Source of the DNA: Epiperipatus broadwayi | Taxonomy: Eukaryota > Onychophora > Udeonychophora > Euonychophora > Peripatidae | NCBI GenBank assembly: GCA_028023455.1 | Contig: JAQFVV010006203.1 | Location: 12,500,348-12,564,347 of the forward strand | Length of the DNA stretch: 64,000 nucleotides | Direction of reading: 5' to 3' | Part shown: in pieces, positions 11,838-23,779 of the stretch | Numbering within the stretch: position 1 is the first letter of the stretch | How the letters are laid out: every line of letters starts with the position of its first letter | Made by a program: the position numbers and the translations under genes | The notes under the pieces: generated by a model | The model's input: only the letters and a program-made list of their open reading frames with translations | Told to the model about the DNA's origin: nothing | Database searches by the model: none

Positions 11838-13052
11838 TGCACTCACAGTACTTATGTCCAATGAATTCCTGATCTTGTGGCATGTATTATTTTTTCATAT
11901 CCACCATGTGCTTTCTTTGTTCTTAAAATGAGAGCCATGAATTTTTTTCTTTTTTATAATTTTCAATTTTTTTAGTGCATTTAGCATTAAAAAATCATGA
12001 GCCAGATGCAATATCTTTTTAAATAGATAGATTTAAAAAATTAAAATTATTTTTATTATTTTATTTAAAAAAAATAACCATACCTTTGAAGATTGTGAGA
12101 TAATTGTCAACTACCTCTTTTATTTCTTTTTTTTTATTTTTTATTAAAAACAGTTAATTTCAGCTTCATGATTTTTCCATTCTGGTACTAATTCATTTAC
12201 AAAAATGCATTTTATTGTTTGTCCACAATGTTATCACCCTTGTTTCTTAATTAAAAGTCTCATATTTTAAATCTTTATATAGTCACTGATTAATTGAAGC
12301 TTAAAATTTGTCTACAGAAAATCAATGACATTTTGATTTGATTTTTTTTATAAAATTAAAACGATTCAATAAATTGTTTTTAAACAAATTAATGACGAGA
12401 TAAGAATATTTACTTAAAAAGTAATTGTATAAAATCATTATAATTATTACTAATGTGTGAAATTAAAATTATATACATCATACTTCACATATAAATAATC
12501 AAAAGTAATAAAAATTATTCCAAATTCATAAAATCTAAAACACTACCAAATGTTTCATTGCTATAAGAAGATTTTTCAAGTGTAAAGAATTACAAAACAA
12601 CAACATATTTAAACTAAACAGTGCCCACAATTCCACTTATATCCCATAACCCTTAGTATTAAAAGAACTTTTAAATAAGTTAATTGCTTCAGAATCATAA
12701 ATTTTTACTAATAAAGATTATTCAATTCATTTTTTTATTTTATTTCCTTCAAAGAAGACTATCTTAGATTCATCAAAATTAATATGGTGGTCTGTATTTT
12801 TTCATGGATATATAAAGCAGAAGAACTAAGATATTTATGTCTAACACTACATTAATGTAGCTTTATTCTTTCATTTAAGTTTAAACTACTCTGACTTACA
12901 TATATCTTCTTATAAAAACAAGGGATAATATATACTACTCCCGGAATAGTCTTTCTATCAAAAGTACATAGCTAATTTATTAAAACATGTGAATCTCATT
13001 ATTACAATCACCATCCCATTGGTTTACCTTAATCATTGAATGTGATATATAT
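11838..13052. other. AT-rich DNA, no gene seen
   Basis: Long A- and T-rich runs, no coding or RNA signal recognised. Confidence 0.5.
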
Positions 13053-15015
13053 ATTCTAACCTAGTCCATTTGCATCTTCACTTCCAGGTAGTATATTATA
13101 TAAAATAAAATGGGTTCTAGCTCAGTTAATAATTAATAAATAAAATATTCAGCATTAAAATTAAATGTTTCACTAGCTCAAATTAAAAATATAAATAAGG
13201 TTCAGTTTATAAGAACATAAATTAAATAAATATTTAATATTTTTATGAGTCTTGGAAGTGAAAATACAGGTGACAAAATAGATTACACTGAACCAATATC
13301 CTACAGGATACTACCTCAATGGCATAAGAACACTATCCCCCCTATTACTATTTCAAATAAATAAACTTATAGTATTCTTACGACTTTAATAAATCCTACT
13401 CACTAAGATTAAGCTAATAATTAAATCTTAATCGTCTATTCATAATAATTTAGCTCCATAAAATCTCAGATTCATAAAATTTATTCTAAGTTAATTAAAA
13501 ATTACAGTAGTAAAATATGAGAAGGGATTTTATGTCATAATCTACTACATTTAAACTAATAATAACAAATAATAATAATATTCTTCATTGTATAACTAAT
13601 TCTGTATATCTTTCCTTTTCACTATATTTTTATTACCATAATAAAATAATATAATATAATCTTTTATCTTCATGTAATAATATAATAAATACGTGGTAGC
13701 ATTTGTAATCTGACAAACAAAGGTGTGTGGCAACTGATAGCATATAATCCAATATACTATTATGATAACTAATTTATGACCACAAGATAATGTAAAATTA
13801 TGATTACTTAATTAAATGAATATCAGTAAAATATTCGAATTCTTAAAATAATTTTTTATTTATCTTTTGTGCAATATTATATATTTGTTTCTATTATTAT
13901 GGATATATTGTGATATCATGCAGTGTAGTGGGAGAAATAAACAATCTAGACACGCAAATTTTTGAATAAACAAATTTTAACAAAGTTTATTATTAACAAT
14001 AAAATAAAATAAACAATTTATATACAATATTTACATCGGATATCCTCACTTTACACCATTTACATTTTTTCATGATTTAGTTATTAAAAATTTAGACTTA
14101 TTCTATGTCTTCATTTTGACTTAAGACAAAAATAATAAAAATAATACCATTTCCTTTCTCTTTGCAATTAAAAACTTATGATAAATTATATTTATTTACT
14201 TTTATTAAAAAATATTCTATCCTTAAATATTATTTAATTATACCTTTCTTTCTAAAAAACAACATCCATAGAAACATACTACGGAAAAAACATAAAAATA
14301 ACATTATCGAGAGTATGGATTTTCTTAAAATCAAATAATTTTCATCTTGCAATGTCAAAGATGTTACATAAAATATCTATCTAATAATCTATTATCAGAT
14401 TTTGGTGGATATTGTTTACTACACCATGTTTACTAAAAATAACATATTCTCATTTAGCATCGCTTTAATACTATATAATTGTAATTATCGATATATTCCC
14501 TATTATTCAATAAACACAAAATTATACCTATGCTTATTATTTATATCGTTTTACTTTATACTATTATATTTTAATATATGCAATATTTAATTTTAAAGAC
14601 GTAATAAAGCATTTAAAAGTTATTAACATTTTGAAGAACAACTTTGTTTTATATACTTTATTCTTAAAAATTTTATATTTTATTTCCAAAATAAATCAAA
14701 AATATATCTTATGATTCTTTTCTTTCCTTTAGGATTCATTGGACCTTCAATTACAATTTATACAAATTCTATTTCTTCTAAGTAAATGAACTAATCTCAT
14801 TCAAACGATAGCATATCTTAAACTCTAAATTATCTATTATTTCTTTTCAAATATATCATACTGAACGATGTAGTACATTGGAAATTTAGATAGTGAAACA
14901 GATGTATAATTTTAATGCTGAATATTTTATTTATTAATTATTAACTGAGCTAGAACCCATTTTATTTTATATAATATACTGCCTGGAAGTGAGGATGCAA
15001 ACGGACCAGGTTAGA
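13053..15015. mobile_element. TIR module, left copy (complete)
   Basis: The module begins ATTCTAACCTAGTCC and ends GGACCAGGTTAGA; the first and last roughly 115 bp are inverted copies of each other and both contain GGGTTCTAGCTCAG or its complement. The whole inside (13053-14908) occurs again in reverse at 18830-20672 at similar length (1856 versus 1843 bp). No transposase-like frame exists; a short hydrophobic frame at 14402-14590 is mirrored at 19136-19324 only because the arms are copies. Directly after the right end a 66-bp step is duplicated, starting with AGGTTAGATTATGG at 15008 and 15074. Confidence 0.75.
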
Positions 15016-15729
15016 TTATGGTGCCCAAACATGTTGGCATCGCGTAGTTTTAGTATATTCTTTAGATTATCCGAGGTTAGATTATGGCGCCCAGATATGT
15101 TGCTTTGATTTATGTTAAAGGGGTAGAAGCTATGTGTGTTTAGGATAGATATATCTCATAGAAATAGATAGTTTAATATTTTATAATAGCAATAATTATT
15201 TAGGATTTGATTATTATAGTGAACTAAGTGCTTATTATTAAAAATATTGCAATTTTATGTGGTATATAATCTGATTGTTTTAAATAAAATATTATATTGT
15301 TTGTAAAGCAATAAGCAAAGAAATCTTGAAGATATGCATATGTGGCTAACGATTATCTTATTACATATTATGACCATGTCAATTATTATAATATTAAAAA
15401 TATATTTTGAAAATGCTTTATTATGTGCAAAACATCTGTGGATTATGCATGTGGGAAAATAATGTTATAACACACATAATTTTAATCGTTATAGTTATAG
15501 TAGTTAATTAGGATTAGATGGTATAAAATTTTAAAAGGTATTATCTATAGTTTATTGTGGATGATAATTAGGTGGAGATAGAAAAAACTAGTAAGAGACT
15601 ATTTATAAAAATTACTTTGTGAAAATGTTGATATAATGAGAGCTAAATATTATTTGAGTTAAGATTTTAAATTCTACAAGGCAAACTATTTTAAAAGTGA
15701 ATAGTGAGAATAAGAATTTAAAAGCAGAA

Positions 15730-16617
15730 ATGTCGGGTTCTGTTGATGAAAAAGATATGGATATTTCTCACAGGATAAAAATGCTAAAATGTTCTTTTGA
15801 GTTAATGGTTAATAAAATAGACTCTAGTTTAGAGGATAGTAAATCTTTTAGAAGAGATGTAGAAGAAAATAGTAGAATTTTAAAAGAAGAAAATAGATCT
15901 TATAAGGAAAAACTTTGTATACCTACTCAAGTGATTAATAAAACTGTGGAAGATGAAAAGTCATCCGTTGAAATAATTAGTCAAGACGTTAAAGTAGTAG
16001 ATGATAATTTGAAAAACAAATCAGAAGAGAATAATAAATAAAATATTGAATTTAGAAATATAGAAACTGAATCTAAGCCATCAGTTGAGATAATTGATAA
16101 GGATATACCAAATCAGAAAGTATCTTTGAAAGTAATTGATAAATCTGTTAAAGTAACTAGTACAGATTTGGAAAAGTGTAGAACCTATTAGTTTAATCAG
16201 TAAAAGTGTGGTAGAAAATAAACAACTAGTTCAAATAATAAGAAAAGAAAATCCACAAGTAATTAAAATAGTTAATGAAAATATTAACTTATGTAGTAGT
16301 TTGGCAGAAGAAGATAAAGATTCTGTTAAATTAATTGACAAAGGGGTAAATGATAATGTATCATTTGTTAAGATGGCAGAAGATAATTTAGAAAAAGACA
16401 AATCTTTTGTTGAATTAAGTAGTGAAGAAACCCAGTTATCTGGTGAAAAATTAATACCGATAGTGAGTTAATTCATGAAGAAATAGAGATTCAAAAAGAG
16501 TCTGTTGAAATAGTCACTAATAAATTAGAAGCAAATCTACCATCTGTTAAGTTGATAGATGATATGGAAAAAGATAAACCATTGATGGATTTAGAAGATG
16601 TGAAAGATTTGCAAAAG
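15730..16617 (+). pseudogene. Broken K/E-rich repeat protein exon between the TIR modules
   Basis: A plus-strand frame starting at the ATG of 15730-15732 (open from a little upstream) runs through one in-frame TAA (16039-16041) and two frameshifts, near 16175-16190 and 16455-16475, up to about 16617, where AAG|GTAGAA looks like a splice donor. The decoded protein is highly charged and built from loose repeats of the form S-V-E/K-I/L-I-D-K, for example SVEIISQDVK, SVEIIDKD, SLKVIDKSVK, SVKLIDKG and SVEIVTNK. I recognise no family and see no transposase, integrase or polymerase motif. Flanked on both sides by inverted transposon modules, it may be a host exon captured by a mobile element, or the decayed product of the element itself. 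Confidence 0.5.
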
Positions 16618-18829
16618 GTAGAATATTTTACTGCTCTCTTATAATTTTATTTGCAAAAACTAATAGGTATTATTTTAAAAAGTATTTTGCAAAAAGAGTG
16701 TAAACTAAAAATATTTTAATAACTTCATTTAATATGTGTGGCTAAATTTAAAAAAAGTTTTCTTACCAGGAGTATTTTATCAAAAATCTAATATATAACT
16801 TCACAATAATAAAATGAAAATACTAGAAAGTAAAATATATTCAATTTATAATACTTTCAGAATGCATATAATATTTATTGATATAGTTTCAATAATATTA
16901 AACAAGAGAACTATTCAGGAATAAATTAATTTGTGGACATTTTACAAGAAATTTATTAGAAAAACTTTTCGCAGATTAAAAGTAAAAAAAAACAAAAACA
17001 CACACATTATTTTATATAGTAAGATAAGCTTGTCCAAAATTAAAGAGCAATAAGGACAAGCATACTTTATGATAAATTTATAGAAATATGAAGTAAAAGA
17101 GTAAATGTTATATGCTTTGTAAAGGAAACATTAAAAAAATTCTACAAAAAATTATTTAAAAAAAAAACTCATAAAAAATATTTTAGAAAAGCGTATGTTA
17201 TTGAAAACCTGAGGCATATAAAGGGTTAATACTCGTATATAAAACTGTTTAAAAGCTAATAATTTGAGATAAGAAAAACCTCTGAATAAGTGGTAAAAAA
17301 CAATAAATTTACTAAAGAAGAAATTTATAAAAAAATTAATATATTAATAAATAAAAGGATGAAGTTATGGAAATAAATATTGCGCAAATAGTTTATCCGG
17401 ATAAATCAAGCTAAGCCAAACGGAACATAATGCATTACTACACCGATATGGAATATTCTAGGAAGCTTCACAGGATTATTTTTAATGTTATTATTTCAAT
17501 AATCATCATTCTGGACTATAGAAGTTATAAACTATTATTGTATTAACTATTCCAGAATAGATTGATGTTGTTTTTTTTTTAATTTTTAGATTTCAAGACG
17601 TCATATTTTTTATTATTCATTTTTTTTAACCTGATATTGTGTATATTCAGACCGCTCTTACTACCAGAAATATATTGTCTTATTCATTGTTATAGCAACA
17701 AAGGAGGTGTAGCAAAGCACTTTTGAGGAGAACATTTAAAAAAAAACTCTCGAGAAAATAATAAACATTTTTTGAAGTTTATCAAGAACCTTCGTCAATT
17801 GAAGAGTTAATTGAAGATATACGTAATTATAGTCTTGATTTTTATTTATTTATTAACTTAGTTAAAGTGTAAATTTTCTATTTTATAAGATTAGGAACAT
17901 GAACATTAATCTATTGATAACATTAAAATTATATAATATAATAATTTAATAATTTAAATAAGAACATTTTAAATAAAGGTATAAATGTATATTTTTTATG
18001 TATGCAATGCTATATCTAGTGGATGGAAAGAAGACAGCAGAAAATGATGACCAGATAATGTCACTCGGTAATAGTTAATGAATATTGATAATTTTATGAT
18101 GTATATTTTGTTTTCTTTTTAGATTGTCTATGAATAATAATGAATGAAGTATAATGTTTTAATTATATGTAAACACATTTTGTACAACACTTTAAACATT
18201 ATGAGATCAGGATTTATTTGGAAATATGCATACTATGATTTTATACTAGTAATATAACCCAACATGATAATAAATATTTGTGTGATTCTTTTTAAAAAAC
18301 TTTCATATTATTGGATGTTCAACTATTATCTGATTAGTTTGTATATAGTTAAGAATATAGAATAATGAAGTAAGCAAACTTTTCTTGTGGCTCAGAGAGA
18401 TTGCTTTAATTATAAATGAATTTTATTTATTGTTTTGAATATGCAAGATAGTTATTTTGTCGATGTAAGATGTGATAAATCTTTAGGAAATAATGATGGG
18501 ATAGTGGCTTGATAGTACTATGGTTAACAGGAAACCAAGATGATGTTCTAATAGGATGTGATGAGGGAATATGAATAATATTTTATAGTCTTTGTGCAGA
18601 TATACAGTGCAACTAGCAGTGCCCTGTAACTGATATATTTATTTTGGACAATGTCTATTTTTCTTGAAGTATTGATGTTCAATAAAGCTGAAAGAATAGC
18701 TTTAACATCATTGATGTATTGGAGGTCATTAGACAGGAAAAGGTCATGCCTCTATTTCTTATTGATACACTGTGCCATGATATTTTGATATATGTTATGA
18801 GTTATACTCTAGTTTTCTTCCTTAAATCC
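16618..18829. other. Inner region of the composite element, non-coding
   Basis: AT-rich with no recognisable frame or RNA gene. It should contain any further exon of the gene fragment at 15730-16617, but I could not identify one. Confidence 0.45.
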
Positions 18830-20672
18830 TATACATCTGTTTCACTATCTAAATTTCAATGTAACTGCATCATTCACTATAATATATTTGAAAAAAAAAT
18901 AGATAACTTAGAGTTTAAGATATGCTATCATTTGAATGAGATTAGTTCATTTACTTAGAAGTAGAATTTGTATAAAGTGAGATTGAAAATCCAATGAATT
19001 CTAAAGAAAAGAATCATCAGATATATTTTTGGGTTTATTTTGGAAATAAAATAAAATTTTAAGAATAAAGTATATAAAACAAAGTTGTTCTTCAAAATGT
19101 TAATAACTTTTAAATGCTTTATTATGTCTTTAAAATTAAGTATTGCATATTTTAAAATATAAGGGTATAAAGTAAAACAATATAAATAATAAGCATAGAT
19201 ATAATTTTGTGTTTATTGAATAATAGGGAATATATTGATAATTACAATTATATAGTATTAAAGTAATGCTAAATGAGAATATGTTATATTTAATAAACAT
19301 AGTGTAGTAAACGACCTCCACCAAAATCTGATAATAAATTATTAGGTAGATATTATATGTAACATCTTTGACATTGCAAGGTATTTGATTTTAAGAAAAT
19401 CCATACTCACAATAATGTTATTTTTATGTTTTTTCCGTAATATGTTTCTATGGATGTTGTTTTTTTAGAAAGAAAGATATAATTAAATAATATTTAAGGA
19501 TAGAATATTTTTTAATAAAAATAAATAAATATAATTTATCATAAGTTTTTAATTACAAAAAGAAAGGAAATGGTATTATTTTTATTACTATTGTCTTAAG
19601 TCAAAAATGACATAAAATAAATCTAATTTTTTTTAATAACTAAGTAATAAAAAATGGAAATGGTGTAAAGTGAGGATATCCGATGTAAATATTGTATATA
19701 AATTGTTTATTTTATTGTTAATAATAAATTTTGTTAAAATTTGTTTATTCAAAAATTTGTGTGTCTAGATTGTTTATTTCTCCCACTACATTGCATGATA
19801 TCCCAATATATCCATAATAATAGAAAAAAATATATAATATTGCACAAAAGATAAATAAAGAATCATTTTAAGAATTCGAATATTTTACTGATATTCATTT
19901 AATTAAGTAATCATAATTTTACATTATCTTGTGGTCATAAATTAGTTATCATAATAGTATATCGGATTATATGCTATCAGTTGCCACACACCTTTGTTTG
20001 TCAGATTATCAAATGCTACCACATATTTATTATATTATTACATGAATATAAAAAAGTATATTATATTATTTTATTATTTTATTATGGTAATAAAAATATA
20101 GTGAAAAGAAAAGATATACAAAACTAGTTATACAATGAAAAATATTATTATTATTTATTATTATTAGTTTAAGTGTAGTAGATTATGACATAAAAATCCC
20201 TTCTCATATTTTGCTACCCTAATTTTAATTAACTTAGAATAAATTTTATGAACCTGAGATTTTATTGAGCTAAATTATTATAGATAAAAGATTAAGATTA
20301 ATTATTGATTTAATCTGAATGAGTAGGAGTTATTAAAGTTGTAAGAATACTATAAGTTTATTTATTTAAAATAGTAATAAAGGGGGATAGTGTTCTTATG
20401 CCATTGAGGTAGTATCCTGTGGGATATTGGCTCAATGTAATCTATCTTGTCACCTGTATTTTCATTTCCAAATCTCATAAAAATATCAAATATTTATTTA
20501 TTTATTTTTATAAACCGAACCTTATTTGTATTTTAAATTTGAGCTAGTGAAACATTTAATTTTAATGCTGAATATTTTATTTATTAATTATTAACTGAGC
20601 TAGAACCCATTTTATTTTATATAATATACTGCCCAGAAGTGAAGATGCAAATGGACTAGGTTAGAATATATA
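18830..20672. mobile_element. TIR module, right copy (inverted, inner end missing)
   Basis: Reverse-complement copy of 13053-14908. It starts abruptly at TATACATCTGTTTCAC, precisely where the inner terminal repeat of the left copy would begin, so the inner end of about 107 bp is lacking. The outer end is intact (GGACTAGGTTAGAAT) and is followed by (TA)n, as the left outer end is preceded by ATATATAT. Matching internal landmarks include the CCACACACCTTTGTTTGTC block near 19984 with its complement near 13715. Together the two copies enclose 3.8 kb. Confidence 0.8.
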
Positions 20673-20680
20673 TATATATA

Positions 20681-21073
20681 TAATTATTCAAACAAATACA
20701 ATAATTAATACAGTAAACAATATTTTAAAAAACAAATATATACCACAATTTAATAGAAGTACTTTCAATTATCTATGTAGTCGCTATCAACTAGATTCAA
20801 ATTGTATTAGAAAAAACCGTTACAAATAAAAGGTGAAAAGCAACATTTGATAAATAGACAGGCTGCCAATATAAAAATTAATGAATTGTGGGAAAATTGA
20901 TGTATGACGTATTACTTTTTGTTTACATTTGTAACGGTTTTTTCTAATACAATTTGACTCTAGTTGATAACGACTACATAGATAGTTGAAAGTACTTCTA
21001 TTAAATTGTGGTATATATTTATTTTTTAAAATATTGTTTACTGTATTAATTATTGTATTAGTTTGAATAATTA
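20681..21073. mobile_element. Foldback element, AGAAGTACTTTCA family, copy 2
   Basis: Arms 20681-20827 and 20927-21073 are near-perfect complements; the left contains TAGAAGTACTTTCAATTA and ends at AACCGTTACAAAT. The 99-bp centre includes ATTGTGGGAAAA, similar to TTATGGGAAA in the centre of copy 1. It sits in the (TA)n tract that borders the composite element ending at 20672. Confidence 0.85.
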
Positions 21074-21157
21074 TATATATTTTATTATAATTTGAATACA
21101 GACATTGATTAATAATTTATATATTATTGTGAATATTTAGGTAGTGACTGGTTGGAT

Positions 21158-21160
<3 letters not shown>

Positions 21161-21236
<76 letters not shown>
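21161..21236. repeat. (AT)n microsatellite
   Basis: About 38 uninterrupted AT units. Confidence 0.95.
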
Positions 21237-21239
<3 letters not shown>

Positions 21240-23332
21240 AATGGTATAAATAAACTGTATCTAAAGTGGCATTGAAAGTTTTAACCTGAAAAAATTTTCA
21301 ATGAGCACCATGCAATTATTTACAACAATATGGATACCATTTCTTTAACCATGGCCTTATAGCCTATAGTAAATGTGCAAGCACATGACAAGAATCTTTA
21401 ATATTTTATACTATAGTTTTAAAATAAGATTAACAATGAATAGATGGAATAAACCCAATGCAGCATTTATCACTGACAGATGTTGCATTAGCTTCAAAAT
21501 AAAATAGAGACCTAAATAAAATGTTGATATCAATGACACTATAGAAATTGATAACAATACTAACTTTTTATACATACCATACAACATGAATATGATAATC
21601 AAAATATTAAAGAAATAATAATAAAAATAATAAATTAATACTTATACACTATTTCTTTATTTTCCATAAAGAAACTTTACAACCTTAATAAAAAATATTT
21701 CATTTATGTTAATATATAAAATTATATAATATTATAAAATAAATTTATTTTAAATCATTTTATTGTAGGTTATTATTATACAACAATTTCAGTAATCATA
21801 CGTATTTGTTTACCATTTATGATTTCAATAATTTTTAATTTAAATATTAGAATCATGAAAAAGAGCAGGAGGATATCTATCAAATATTAACAATACTTAA
21901 ATCTCCCATGTGCGGTAAAGATTATATATACATGCTCTGCCTCAAATTAAACATATTGAATGCATAGCGAAAATTAATATTTAGAATCATTTTAATTTAT
22001 TAATTACTTTTATAAGTATATAAATAAAAATAAAGATTTAATTAAAATAATACATGTTCCTATGCATATCAATCACTAATTAATACACATTTTTAAAAAT
22101 TAATATTTGTTAAATAAAAGACATTATTACTATTATATTATTTATATGGAACCCTTTGGGAAATTATATATTTTTATAAAGTAAAGATATTGAATAATAA
22201 CTATATCAATTTTCCAAGTCTCTATCCTTGCATGTTTCTTTAGGCTCCTAGATAATTCATGTTGAAGCTGGATATATAATAAGTGAATGGAACTATTACC
22301 TTAAGCATTAGCCTTGAATATCCGATTTGTTTGTGAACAATAACTTTCTTGTATATTCCTTATGCTTTTTAGTTGATTGATAAATACAACCAAATATAAA
22401 ATATCTATTAATTTTAAAGAGAGATACTCAGTAATACAGTTCATATATTTTACATTAAAGTTTCAATCCAATTTCTTAGAAAAATATAATAGCAAATGAG
22501 AAATCAACCTTTTCTCTCAACTTTTTTGTTAGCAAGCCATATGTTTAATTTCTAAGCTATTAAAATAAATAATTAATTCACACTTGGATTTTAAATCATG
22601 AAATTTAAAAATAGTTTTTCTAGTTGCTATACTCTATTCAAAGTCTCTTTTCTCAGTTATTTGTATTCAAAAATCATCCTCTTTTTTATCTAAACAAGTA
22701 ATTATTTCATGAAACGTTTATTAATTTTCCCATATTCTATCTAGCATTCTTTTAAAAATAAATTCATTTGCATAAATAAAAATAAAATGATAAAAAAAAT
22801 CAAGTCAGATGTCACATGACTTAATTTTAATAAAGCTCATATTTACAAATGATATATATATAGAGAGAGAGCTCACAAAACAAGCTCTTAACAAACTTTG
22901 AGAATATCCTCAACCCCAGACTGGTTTTTGCTTCTGCTGTCATCAGTGAAGTGCCAGGATATTCATTAGATTAAAAATACTACAAAGTACAAAGAGTATT
23001 TTTATATAGATTGTAACAATAATTATTAACGATCAATAATAATATATTACTTTTTTTATTTATTGTAATCAATAACTAATAATATTACGAATTTATATGA
23101 AAAATTATTTAAATATTGATGTATACAAATTTTATTTAATTATCTATTATCATACATGCACACACTTATGTATTGGAGCAGGTTATTCATCCATAGTAAA
23201 TACAAATGATAATCACTTATTACTCATATTTTATGTAAATCTCTTAAATACTAACAGAACTTTTGTTTTGTTTTAATTCTCATATGGACATCCTAGTTAC
23301 AATATATATAATAACTGTTATAAAATAAATAT
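21240..23332. other. AT-rich DNA, no gene seen
   Basis: A hydrophobic minus-strand frame at 21411-21602 has no supporting motif and I do not call it. No RNA gene or repeat of note. Confidence 0.5.
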
Positions 23333-23648
23333 AATAAAAAATATTGAATTATAAAGGTGATAATATATTTGTAAAAACTATAGAAAACCATAGAAGTACT
23401 TTCAGTTGATTTTTTAATGTTCTTTGACTGAAAATCATTTAAATTCAAATATAAAAGTAATCATCATTAAGTCATAATTTTAAAATTCAGGAATATTGGA
23501 ATATAACTTGATGATGTTCATTTCTGCTATATTTGAATTTAAGTGTCTTTCAGTCGAAGAAAGTTAAGAAATTAGCAGAAAGCACTTCTGCACTCTGTTA
23601 TGATTTTTATAAATATATTATCAACAGTTACAATTCATTGTTTTTATT
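23333..23648. mobile_element. Foldback element, AGAAGTACTTTCA family, copy 3 (diverged)
   Basis: Arms of about 140 bp (23333-23470 and 23507-23648) are complementary with many mismatches. The left arm has the family core TAGAAGTACTTTCAGTTG; the right has the weaker AAGCACTTCTG. Older than copies 1 and 2 judging by arm divergence. Confidence 0.7.
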
Positions 23649-23779
23649 ATATATATATATTGAAGAAGTGCATATATGCTTGCTTCATTTTCTTTAATTT
23701 CCACCATCTTTCCCTTAAATTCTAATTTTTTCTAGGACTCACATATATAAATAATTGGCATGTGTGTGTGCAATTGTAT

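Noticed and set aside
10783-11842. Several minus-strand open frames of 60-84 codons with CVHDLC repeats
   Set aside because: They arise because a 39-bp tandem unit is a multiple of three and lacks stops in those frames; different frames are equally open and there is no start or splice support.
14402-19324. Matching hydrophobic frames at 14402-14590 and 19136-19324
   Set aside because: They are mirror copies in inverted arms, start at TTG rather than ATG, and have AT-driven composition.
13053-20672. Maverick/Polinton or other large self-synthesising transposon
   Set aside because: No polymerase B, integrase, protease or ATPase motif is readable in the 3.8-kb interior.
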